Below, piece by piece: positions 16,431-24,300 of a DNA stretch of 64,000 bases (within the stretch, counting starts at the first letter, position 1; every line of letters starts with the position of its first letter). Location: positions 40,935 to 104,934 of the forward strand of contig NZ_FUHU01000041.1 of assembly GCF_900163565.1 (NCBI RefSeq), read 5' to 3'. The notes under the pieces are model-generated. The model was not told the DNA's origin. It worked only from the letters and a program-made list of their open reading frames with translations, and did not search any database. Source of the DNA: Agrococcus casei LMG 22410. Lineage in GTDB: Bacteria > Actinomycetota > Actinomycetes > Actinomycetales > Microbacteriaceae. The translations under genes were made by a program, and so were the position numbers.

Positions 16431-17197
16431 TGCTGCGCGTCAGAAGTGCCGACGGCACGCGAATCGCGTTGCACGAAGTAGGCGCATCCGACGGCCCTCG
16501 GGTGCTGATGCTGCACGGCTTCGCGTCGAGTTCGCAGAGCAACTGGGTTGATGCCGGATGGGGCCGTGCCTTCGAAGAGGCCGGACTGCGCGGCATTGCC
16601 ATGGACCTTCGCGGCCACGGCGACAGTGACAAGCCGCGCGGCGAGAACGCCTACGAGGTAGAGCGCTTCAAAGAAGACGTCGACGCTGCGCTCGAGTTCA
16701 TCGATGCCGTGCCCGGCGAGAAGATCGGCTGCCTCGGCTATTCGATGGGCGCTCGCCTCGCGTATCGGTACGTGGGGGAGGAGCCCGGTGTGTTCGCCGC
16801 TCTTGCCCTCGGCGGTCTGCCCGCTGGCGAGCCGTTCGAAGACATCGACCGCCAGATGGCCGACGCCGCGCTTCGCGGCGAGGTCGAGCCGACCGGCGGC
16901 ACCGAGTTCGTGGTGCAGCTGGCCAAGATGCTGCCAGAGGCCGACCCCACGACACTGCTCGATCTCGCCTTCGGAGTCGCACGCACGCCGTTCGACCCGA
17001 GCGTGCATCCGCCTGTCTCGCCGACCCTGTTCATGACCGGTGACAAGGACGACCGCGCTGACGACACCGAGACAATGGTGCCGCTGCTCGACGACGCGAG
17101 GTTCGAGCCGATCCCCGGCCGCAACCACATCAACGCGATCACCTCGCGCAAGTTCAAGGCGGGCGTGATCGAGTTCTTACAGTCGCATCTCGGCTGA
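16430..17197 (+). CDS. Alpha/beta hydrolase coupled to the lipoyl-domain gene
   Basis: A 255-aa alpha/beta-fold hydrolase. The oxyanion HGFASSSQ segment, the nucleophile elbow GYSMG (Ser near residue 105), the acid Asp in TGDKDDRAD and the His in GRNHINAI form a complete catalytic triad. The GTG start at 16430 overlaps the preceding TAG by one base. In acetoin dehydrogenase AcoC proteins a lipoyl domain is fused to such a hydrolase; here the two are separate coupled genes. It may act as an acyl-thioester hydrolase or acyltransferase in this complex (inference). A terminator follows. Confidence 0.9.
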   Translation: MLRVRSADGTRIALHEVGASDGPRVLMLHGFASSSQSNWVDAGWGRAFEEAGLRGIAMDLRGHGDSDKPRGENAYEVERFKEDVDAALEFIDAVPGEKIGCLGYSMGARLAYRYVGEEPGVFAALALGGLPAGEPFEDIDRQMADAALRGEVEPTGGTEFVVQLAKMLPEADPTTLLDLAFGVARTPFDPSVHPPVSPTLFMTGDKDDRADDTETMVPLLDDARFEPIPGRNHINAITSRKFKAGVIEFLQSHLG

Positions 17198-17213
17198 CGC
17201 TTGAGCACGCAAG

Positions 17214-17243
17214 AAGGCCGGACGAGGATTCTCGTCCGGCCTT
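17214..17243 (+). terminator. Terminator of the 2-oxoacid dehydrogenase operon
   Basis: AAGGCCGGACGAG / CTCGTCCGGCCTT is a perfect 13-bp stem with loop GATT, 16 nt after the hydrolase stop. Confidence 0.88.
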
Positions 17244-17385
17244 GTCCCTTGCACCAGCGCTTGTCCAGAGCGCTTGTTGGAGTACCCATGTCCTGATGTC
17301 CAACGTGCTTCACACTACGAGTGGATTCCTTGCAACTGCCTTGCGTCACCTAGGAGGTTGCTGAGCGCGCTGCGCGGTAGTGCTG

Positions 17386-17452
17386 TTTTTCTCGGTCGCT
17401 GAGGCGTTCCATCGATGCTGGTGTCATGGAACCGCTGAGCGACCGAGAAAAG
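17386..17452. repeat. TTTCTCGGTCG palindromic element, copy C
   Basis: TTTTTCTCGGTCGCTGAGGCG... at 17386 and ...CGCTGAGCGACCGAGAAAA ending at 17452 form a near-perfect palindrome with 26-27-nt arms. The termini match those of the 99-bp repeats at 5903 and 7057, but the centre is different. Together they define a dispersed family of palindromes with conserved ends. Confidence 0.85.
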
Positions 17453-17472
17453 CGGCATGCACCGGGCAAATA

Positions 17473-17505
17473 GAGAACCCCCGCCTCGATGAGGCGGGGG
17501 TTCTC
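17473..17505. terminator. Perfect GC-rich hairpin, terminator-like
   Basis: GAGAACCCCCGCCTC / GAGGCGGGGGTTCTC, 15 bp without mismatch, loop GAT. It has no T-run, and no gene on either strand needs it directly; it may end an unannotated RNA. Confidence 0.55.
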
Positions 17506-17649
17506 AGTCCCTTGCACCAAGCTGATCTCACGATTACAGCTCCGGTTGAAAGCCACAGCATTAACTTTCAACGTGTTCCCACTGTACGAAGCGTGCCTAT
17601 GTCTCAGCCCTTGTGTTTGCTATGAATCGGCTATTCGAACTCGGCGGCG

Positions 17650-18330
17650 CTAGAAGACGTCGGGGCTGCGGTGGAGGCCGGTGCGCACGGCCACATCGGG
17701 GTGGCCGTCGAAGCGGTAGCCCTCGCCGCGCACGGTGCGGATGATGTCGGCGTAGCTGCCGAGCTTCGCACGCAGACGGCGGATGTGCACGTCGACTGTG
17801 CGTGCGTTCGGACGCTCGTCGGCATCCGAGTCCGGCCACACCAGGTCGATGAGGTCTTCGCGGGCGACCGCGCGGCCGGTGCGCAGCACGATCGACTGCA
17901 GCAGCTCGAACTCCTTGTAGGTCAGGGCGACGGTGTTGCCGTCTACCGTGACGCGGTTGCGAGCGAAGTCGATCGTGACGCCCTCTTCTTCGGGCTGCTC
18001 TTCGGCGACTTCGGATGTGCGGAGTGCCGGGTCGTGCAGCGCGCGGCGCACGACGTCGATGTCGCGTCCCCCAGCGCCGGCCGGTGCGAGGGCGACGGCG
18101 GCGTGCGTCTGAGCTGAAGGGGCGACGCGGGCGGTGTGCTCGCGCAGCTCGCGGACGAGCGTCGCGAGGTCGACGCCGTCGAGCTCCTGGGCGTCATCGC
18201 CGAGGCCGATGTAGAGCACGAAGCCGCGAGCCTCGGGCTCGGCGGGAACAGCGTGCACGTTCGGGCGCTGCTGCGCTGTGGCCTCGGTGATGTCGGTGCG
18301 GGTCTGGATATCGGTGATTGCAAGAGACAT
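17650..18330 (-). CDS. Orphan winged-helix (OmpR/PhoB-type) DNA-binding protein
   Basis: A 226-aa protein whose C-terminal ~100 residues form a full OmpR/PhoB DNA-binding domain: VALTYKEFELLQSIVLRTGRAVAREDLIDLVW, the RTVDVHIRRLRAKLG recognition helix and IRTVRGEGYRFD. The N-terminal half (1-115) has no phosphorylatable receiver pattern (no DD...D...K signature), so it is not a canonical response regulator. No histidine kinase is adjacent. Function probably transcriptional control by a non-phosphorylation signal or through protein binding (inference). Confidence 0.88.
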   Translation of the reverse strand: MSLAITDIQTRTDITEATAQQRPNVHAVPAEPEARGFVLYIGLGDDAQELDGVDLATLVRELREHTARVAPSAQTHAAVALAPAGAGGRDIDVVRRALHDPALRTSEVAEEQPEEEGVTIDFARNRVTVDGNTVALTYKEFELLQSIVLRTGRAVAREDLIDLVWPDSDADERPNARTVDVHIRRLRAKLGSYADIIRTVRGEGYRFDGHPDVAVRTGLHRSPDVF

Positions 18331-18392
18331 TGGGTGCCTTCCGGGTTCGGCCGGAGCTGAGCTCTACAGCCTGGGTGACGAATGAGAGATAA

Positions 18393-18422
18393 GAAAAACC
18401 GGCGGGATTCTCTCCGCCGGTT
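18393..18422 (-). terminator. Terminator of the 32-residue mini-gene
   Basis: AACCGGCGG / CCGCCGGTT stem read on the minus strand and followed by T5 (AAAAA at 18393-18397 on plus). It lies about 25 bp after the stop of the mini-gene and before the winged-helix start, so it would separate the two transcripts or attenuate read-through. Confidence 0.82.
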
Positions 18423-18446
18423 GCATGCAGTTCGCGTGTTCGCTGA

Positions 18447-18545
18447 TTACTGCATGCACATTCGGCACATGCTCGACATCGGCATCACCATGCCGGACAG
18501 TCCCTTGGCGACGAAGGCGGTCGCGGGCTGCTGAATGTCAGTCAT
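18447..18545 (-). CDS. 32-aa Met/Cys-rich mini-protein, unrecognised
   Basis: The minus-strand frame reads 32 residues starting MTDIQQPATAFVAKGL and ending with a run containing MCRMCMQ: seven Met and a C-x2-C pair in the last 14 residues. A TAACCT box sits 6 nt before the ATG, matching the leaderless pattern of this genome, and a strong terminator follows 25 bp after the stop, giving a compact ~150-nt transcription unit. The Met/Cys tail could bind a soft metal such as copper, or the frame could be a regulatory leader for the downstream winged-helix gene. I do not recognise a family. Confidence 0.55.
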   Translation of the reverse strand: MTDIQQPATAFVAKGLSGMVMPMSSMCRMCMQ

Positions 18546-18551
18546 GGCCAC

Positions 18552-18557
18552 AGGTTA
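18552..18557 (-). promoter_or_regulatory. -10-like box of the mini-gene
   Basis: TAACCT on the minus strand, 6 nt before the ATG at 18545, fits the TANNNT boxes found before other apparently leaderless genes in this window. Confidence 0.45.
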
Positions 18558-18582
18558 TGCGACCGATAACGATTCCGTCAAG

Positions 18583-18639
18583 CTTGTTGCGAATAACGCA
18601 CCGGTTTGACGGTCAAACCGGTGCGTTATTCGCAACAAG
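18583..18639. terminator. Long perfect palindrome, bidirectional terminator
   Basis: Two 27-nt arms (18583-18609 and 18613-18639) are exact reverse complements around a 3-nt centre. The stem ends in AATAACGC/GCGTTATT, giving U-rich tails in both directions. The GNAT stop codon lies inside it. Confidence 0.8.
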
Positions 18640-19152
18640 ACGAAGCTCACGCATGAGGTGACCCGAGCTATGCGTCTCGTGCTTCTCGCCGCCGTCAGTT
18701 GCCCATCCGTGTCGCTCATAGAACCGCAGGGCGCGTTCGTTGCCGGCCAGCATCCAGAGGTAGACCCCAGAGAATCCAGCTTGCGCCAGAGCAATCATCG
18801 CCTGTTCCATCAGCGCGTGGCCGACGCCAGCAGACCACGAGTCAGGGTGCGCGTAGATGCCCGCGATCTCGCCGACATGCTCCCAGCCGTCGTCGCGACC
18901 CCTGCCGAACGTCGCCCAGCCGAGCACCGCATCCGTCTCGTCGACGGCGACGACACACTCGTGACCGACCGCATTGCGATTCGGGTCGCCGTTCAGCCAG
19001 CGCTGCCAGCCGGTCGTGCGGTTCTGCACGCTGAGCCCGTCGAGCACCGAATGAGGCATGAGGCCCTTGTATGCGGCGCGCCACGAATCGACGTGCACGC
19101 GGGCCACGCCGGCAGCATCGTCGGCTGTTGCGGCGCGCACCCGCACGGTCAT
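18613..19152 (-). CDS. GNAT-family N-acetyltransferase
   Basis: A 179-aa acetyl-CoA-dependent acetyltransferase. Motif A with the acetyl-CoA loop appears as IAGIYAHPDSWSAGVGHALMEQAM (R/Q-x-x-G-x-G/A variant, about residues 95-118), and motif B as VYLWMLAGNERALRFYERHGW. RVHVDSWRAAYKGLM at the N-terminus is typical of the ribosomal-type GNAT relatives. Substrate unknown. Its last codons lie inside the terminator palindrome and its start is 2 bp from the upp stop, so upp and this gene are likely cotranscribed. Confidence 0.88.
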   Translation of the reverse strand: MTVRVRAATADDAAGVARVHVDSWRAAYKGLMPHSVLDGLSVQNRTTGWQRWLNGDPNRNAVGHECVVAVDETDAVLGWATFGRGRDDGWEHVGEIAGIYAHPDSWSAGVGHALMEQAMIALAQAGFSGVYLWMLAGNERALRFYERHGWATDGGEKHETHSSGHLMRELRLVANNAPV

Positions 19153-19154
19153 CG

Positions 19155-19793
19155 CTACTCGGCAGTGCCGTACAGGCGGTCGCCCGCGTCGCCGAGGCCG
19201 GGCACGATGAAGCCGTTCTCGTCGAGGCCGTCGTCGACAGCACCGAGCACGACGGTGAGGTTCTCGTGGTCGCCGAAGTCCTTCTCGATGCGCGCCACAC
19301 CCTCAGGCGTGCCGAGGATGCAGATCGCGGTCACGTCGACGGCGCCGCGGTCGAAGAGGTACTTGATCGCAGCCGAGAGCGAGCCGCCCGTTGCGAGCAT
19401 GGGGTCGAGCACGAAGCACTGGCGGTCGTGCAGGTCATCGGGCAGGCGCTCGGCGTAGGTGTACGGCTCGAGGGTCTCTTCGTTGCGGGCCATGCCGAGG
19501 AATCCGACTTCGGCAGTCGGCAGCAGAGCCGTCATGCCGTCGAGCATGCCGAGGCCTGCGCGCAGAATCGGCACGATCAGCGGCGTCGGCTCGGCGATGC
19601 GCACGCCGGTGGTCTTGGTGACGGGCGTCTGAATCTCTTTGGGCGTCACCCGCACTTCGCGCGTGCCCTCGTAGGCGAGCAGCGTCATGAGCTCTGACAC
19701 GAGGTGCCGGAAGGTCGGCGACGGCGTGTTCTCGTCGCGCAGCACGGTGAGCTTGTGCGTGATGAGCGGGTGGTCGGCTACGTGAACTCGCAT
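19155..19793 (-). CDS. upp: Uracil phosphoribosyltransferase
   Basis: A 212-aa enzyme making UMP from uracil and PRPP in pyrimidine salvage. Length is canonical. Motifs: [11 protein letters not shown], the PRPP loop [11 protein letters not shown] (about residues 126-136) and the C-terminal [13 protein letters not shown]. The ATG at 19793 is 6 nt after a TAGATT box on the minus strand, indicating a leaderless start; it diverges from tadA over 48 bp. Confidence 0.97.
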   Translation of the reverse strand: MRVHVADHPLITHKLTVLRDENTPSPTFRHLVSELMTLLAYEGTREVRVTPKEIQTPVTKTTGVRIAEPTPLIVPILRAGLGMLDGMTALLPTAEVGFLGMARNEETLEPYTYAERLPDDLHDRQCFVLDPMLATGGSLSAAIKYLFDRGAVDVTAICILGTPEGVARIEKDFGDHENLTVVLGAVDDGLDENGFIVPGLGDAGDRLYGTAE

Positions 19794-19799
19794 GCGACA

Positions 19800-19834
19800 A
19801 ATCTACCGCGCCCGCGCATCCGCCTCGATACGCT
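19800..19834. promoter_or_regulatory. Divergent -10 boxes of upp and tadA
   Basis: TAGATT (minus, 19800-19805) sits 6 nt before the upp ATG, and TACGCT (plus, 19829-19834) sits 7 nt before the tadA ATG. Neither gene has a Shine-Dalgarno. Confidence 0.55.
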
Positions 19835-19841
19835 GGTGCGC

Positions 19842-20309
19842 ATGCGAGTCGAGCCGGCGATCGAAGCCCACATGCGGCGCGCGATCGAGCTTGCCGCGGC
19901 CGCTGCTGAGCGCACACCGGCGGATGTTCCGGTCGGCGCAGTCGTCGTCGCACCCGACGGCACCGAGCTCGCCGAGGGCGCCAACGAGCGCGAGCTGCAT
20001 GCCGACCCCACCGGTCACGCCGAGCTCGTGGCCATGCGCGCCGCCGCCAGGGCCACCGGCGACTGGCATCTCGACGGCTGCACGCTCGTCGTCACCCTTG
20101 AGCCGTGCGCCATGTGCGCGGGTGCGATCGCGCAGGCTCGCGTCGCGCGGGTCGTGTTCGGGGCATGGGACGACAAGGCCGGAGCCGCAGGGTCAGTCGT
20201 CGATCTGCTGCGAGACAGGCGGATGCCCCACAGAGTCGAAGTCGTCGGCGACGTTCTCGCAGGCGAGTGTGCGGCGCAGTTGCGCGAATTCTTCGCCGAC
20301 AAACGCTAG
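19842..20309 (+). CDS. tadA: tRNA-specific adenosine deaminase
   Basis: A 155-aa zinc deaminase that converts the wobble A34 of tRNA-Arg(ACG) to inosine; that tRNA is encoded at 2312. The zinc site is complete: HAELVAM (His-x-Glu) at about residue 56 and PCAMCAGAI (C-x2-C) about residue 87. ATG at 19842 is chosen because TACGCT precedes it by 7 nt and upstream residues are not family-like. The end overlaps the LysR gene stop by 4 bp. Confidence 0.94.
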   Translation: MRVEPAIEAHMRRAIELAAAAAERTPADVPVGAVVVAPDGTELAEGANERELHADPTGHAELVAMRAAARATGDWHLDGCTLVVTLEPCAMCAGAIAQARVARVVFGAWDDKAGAAGSVVDLLRDRRMPHRVEVVGDVLAGECAAQLREFFADKR

Positions 20310-21238
20310 AGATTTCCGACAGCCTCGGGGGTGTCGATCAGCGAAGCCTGACGCACGATCTCAGCCCGCACCGCGTTCTGCGCCGGGTGCGAACCCATCG
20401 ACTCGCGCACCGCGGTGAAGATCGTGCGCTCGGGCGCCCCCTCGAGGTCGAGGCGCCGCACCCGCGACTCCATGCCGCCGTGCACGAGCCCCGGCAGGAA
20501 GGCAACAGCGGTGCCCGACTCGACCAGTCGCACGTGCGCCTGCAGGTCGGGAGTCTCATAGCGGATGTCGGGTTCGAACCCAGCGCTGCGACAAAGCTGC
20601 ACGGCCCAGTGTCGGGATGCGGCTCCGGGCTGCTCGACCACCCACGGCATATCGGCGACATCCTGCAGGCGTGTCACGTTCGCGAACGCGCCGCCCGCCG
20701 CATCCGCCGGAGGAAGCGCCAGCTGCAGGGCGTCCCGCGCGATCACCTCGCGATCGAGCCCTGTGTAGTGCGCGGTCGAGTGATGCGGATACTGCTCGGC
20801 GACCACCAGGTCGAAGGCACGCGCCCACGTCTCGCGCAGCGCCGACTTCGGCTCGTACTGCACCATCTCGACGCGCAGCTCGGGGTAGCGCTCGCGAAGC
20901 CGGCCGAGCGTCTGCGGCATCAGCGCCAGCATCGCCGTCTGAAACACGGCCACGCGCACGGTGCCCGAGATGCGCGAGTGGTTGCGATGCAGCGCGGCCT
21001 CCGCACGCTCGAGGCCGGCGAGCAGATGCTCCGTCTCGCGCACGAGCGCCCGGGCGGCAGGCGTCAGCTCGAGCTGCCTGCCCGACTTGCGCAGAAGCGG
21101 CACCCCGGCCTCGCGCTCGAGCAGGCTCAGCTGCTGCGAGACGGCGGAGGGCGTGTAGCTCAGCGCCTCGGCGACAGCCGCCACAGTGCCGCGGGTCTGC
21201 AGCTCCCAGAGCAGCCGAAGGCGTTTCATCTCGAGCAC
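20306..21238 (-). CDS. LysR-family regulator, probably of putA
   Basis: A ~310-aa LysR-type regulator: N-terminal HTH (AEALSYTPSAVSQQLSLLERE) followed by a two-subdomain effector region containing GTVRVAVFQTAMLALMPQTL. It is divergent from putA, so it probably responds to proline or a related metabolite and controls putA. GTG at 21238 (5 nt after AGGAGG) is the best start; ATG at 21229 is in the same frame. The proposed regulation is inference from position. Confidence 0.88.
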   Translation of the reverse strand: MLEMKRLRLLWELQTRGTVAAVAEALSYTPSAVSQQLSLLEREAGVPLLRKSGRQLELTPAARALVRETEHLLAGLERAEAALHRNHSRISGTVRVAVFQTAMLALMPQTLGRLRERYPELRVEMVQYEPKSALRETWARAFDLVVAEQYPHHSTAHYTGLDREVIARDALQLALPPADAAGGAFANVTRLQDVADMPWVVEQPGAASRHWAVQLCRSAGFEPDIRYETPDLQAHVRLVESGTAVAFLPGLVHGGMESRVRRLDLEGAPERTIFTAVRESMGSHPAQNAVRAEIVRQASLIDTPEAVGNL

Positions 21239-21384
21239 GGCATCCTCCTGCGTCGGCAAATCCAACAAGGTAGCAAAACTACATGTTTAGCGGTACAAAC
21301 CTTTACTTTACTTTACGCTTCATGAGCCGCACACTGGGCGAACGCGATGAGTGATCGCGTTCGCAATGATGTGAAAGGCTTCCT

Positions 21385-24300
21385 GTGAACAAGGATGTCA
21401 ACGTGAGCCGGCCGCAGGATCTCGCCGAAGAGGCGATCCAGCTGGTCGAGCGCTGGCTGCGCGAAGCAGCAGAAGTACCCGCCGATGCGTCGGCCGCACG
21501 ACTCGCAGGCGTTCTGCAAGACCCGAACGGGCTCGACTTCACCGTCGGCTTCGTCGACGGCGTAGTGCGCCCCGAAGACCTGAAGGCAGCAGCGAAGAAG
21601 CTTCGCGCGCTGGTGCCCCTCACTCCCGGATTCCTGGCCGCGCCCCTCCGCGCAGCGGTCGCGGCCGGCGGCGTCTTCGCCAAGCCCATGCCCGGCATCG
21701 TCGTGCCCATCGCGCGTCGCGTGCTGCGCGAGATGGTGAGCCACCTCATCATCGACGCCACCGACGACAAGCTCGGCAAGTCGATCGCCAAGATCAAGAC
21801 CGACGACACGCGCCTCAACATCAACCTGCTCGGCGAGGCCATCCTCGGCCAGCACGAGGCCGAGCGCCGCATCGCGGGCACCAGGCGCCTGCTCGAGCGC
21901 GACGACGTCGACTACGTGTCGATCAAGGTCTCGTCGACCGTCGCACCCCACAACCACTGGGCCTTCGACGAAGCCGTCGACCACATCGAGCAGCAGCTCG
22001 TGCCGCTCTACGAGATGGCCAAGAGCGCGTCGCCGCGCAAGTTCATCAACCTCGACATGGAGGAGTACAAAGACCTCGACCTCACGCTCGCGGTCTTCAA
22101 GCGCGTGCTCGAGCGCGACGAGTTCCGCGACCTCGAAGCTGGCATCGTGCTGCAGGCATACCTGCCCGACGCCCTTGCCGTCATGATCGACCTGCAGGAG
22201 TGGGCGGCAGCACGCGTCGCAGCCGGCGGCGCCCCCATCAAGGTGCGCGTCGTCAAGGGCGCGAACCTGCCCATGGAGCAGGTCGACGCCGCGATCCGCG
22301 GCTGGCCGGTCGCCACCTGGTCGTCGAAGCAGGAGTCCGACACCAGCTACAAGGCCGTCATGGACTTCGCCCTGACCGCCGACCGCGTGCAGAACGTGCG
22401 CATCGGCGTCGCAGGCCACAACCTCTTCGACATCGCCCTCGCCTGGCTGCTCGCCAAGCAGCGCGGCGCCGAGAAGGGCATCGACTTCGAGATGCTCCTG
22501 GGCATGGCCACGGGCCAGGCCGAGGCAGTCAAGCGCGATGTCGGCTCCCTCCTGCTCTACACCCCGGTGGTGCACCCGGGCGAGTTCGACGTCGCCATCT
22601 CGTACCTCATCCGCCGCCTCGAAGAGGGCGCGAGCACCGAGAACTTCATGTCGGCCGTGTTCGAGCTGAACGACAACCAGCAGCTCTTCGACCGCGAGAA
22701 GCAGCGCTACCTCGACTCGCTCGACGACCTCGCTGCCATCACGGCAGACGGCGACGTCGCCGACTACAGCGTTCCCAAGCCGTCGCGCCTGCAGGACCGC
22801 CGCGAGTACGACGCAGCGGGGGCGGATGCGCGAGTCGAGCAGCGCACGGCCGGCGGTCTCGAAGCCTTCGAGAACACGCCTGACACCGACCCCGACCTGC
22901 CGGGCAACCGCGTGTGGGGACGCTCCATCGCAGACCGGATGGTCGCATCCGATCTCGGAAAGACGCTCGTCGCAGAGGCGCGCGTCGAAGACGAGGCTGC
23001 CCTGCAGCAGGTCATCGAGCGCGGCATCGAGGCGTCGGCCAGCTGGCAGGCACTCGGCGTCGACGAGCGCACCCGCATTCTGCACCGCGCAGGCGAGGGC
23101 CTCGAGGCCCGCCGCGCCGAGCTGCTCGAGGTCATGGGATCCGAGTGCGGCAAGACGCTCGACCAGGGCGACACCGAGGTCAGCGAGGCCATCGACTTCG
23201 CGCACTACTACGCGGGCCTCGGCCAGGAGGTCGAGAAGGCAGATGGCGCGACGTTCGTGCAGCAGAAGCTGATCGCGGTGATTCCGCCGTGGAACTTCCC
23301 GACCGCCATCCCGGCAGGCGGCGTGCTCTCGTCGCTCGCGGCAGGCTCGGCCGTCGTGTTCAAGCCGGCTTCGGCCTCGGCTCGCACCGGCGCGATCGTC
23401 GCCGACGTGCTGTGGGAGGCCGGTGTTCCGCGCGATGTGCTGCAGTTCGTGCAGTTCGCAGACCGCTCGCTCGGCTCGAAGCTCGTCGCTGACGAGCGCG
23501 TCGACCGGCTCATCCTGACGGGCTCGTACGAGACGGCCGAGCAGTTCAGAAAGCTGCGCCAGGATCTGCCGATCCTCGCTGAGACCAGCGGCAAGAACGC
23601 CATCATCGTCACCCCGAACGCCGACTTCGACCTCGCCGCACGCGACGTCGTACAGTCTGCCTTCGGCCACGCGGGCCAGAAGTGCTCGGCGGCATCGCTC
23701 GTCGTGCTGGTCGGCTCGGTCGCCAAGTCGAAGCGATTCCGTAGCCAGCTGCTCGACGCCATCGAGTCGCTGCACGTCGGCACGCCCGACAGCCTCGAGT
23801 CGCAGATGGGCCCGGTCATCAAGGCGCCCGACGGCAAGCTGCTGCGCGGCCTCACGAAGCTCGAGCCCGGCCAGTCGTGGGTCATCGAGCCGAAGCCCAT
23901 CGAGAGCGACCACCCGCTCTCGCGCGACGCAGACGGCACCACCAAGCTCTGGAGCCCCGGCGTGCGCCAGGGCGTGCAGCGCGGATCCGAGTACCACCTG
24001 ACCGAGTACTTCGGCCCGATCCTCGGCATCATGACGGCGTCGACCCTCGACGAGGCGATCGACATCGTCAACGACATCGAGTACGGCCTCACCAGCGGCC
24101 TGCACTCGCTCGACCGCGACGAGCTCGAGGTGTGGCTCGACCGCATCGAGGGCGGAAACCTCTACGTCAACCGCGGCATCACCGGCGCCATCGTGCGTCG
24201 CCAGCCGTTCGGCGGCTGGAAGAAGTCGGCCATCGGCGCCGGCACCAAGGCAGGCGGCCCCAACTACCTGCACGGTCTCGGAGACTGGACGGATGCGCCG

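Larger units (their letters stand above)
17198..17649. other. 452-bp non-coding stretch with three hairpins
   Basis: It contains the operon terminator (17214-17243), copy C of the TTTCTCGGTCG palindrome (17386-17452), a perfect 15-bp hairpin (17473-17505) and a 13-bp duplicated phrase GTCCCTTGCACCA (near 17243 and 17507). The last ~130 bp are relatively AT-rich. No frame has both a start site and family-like content. A small RNA ending at one of the hairpins is possible. Confidence 0.6.
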
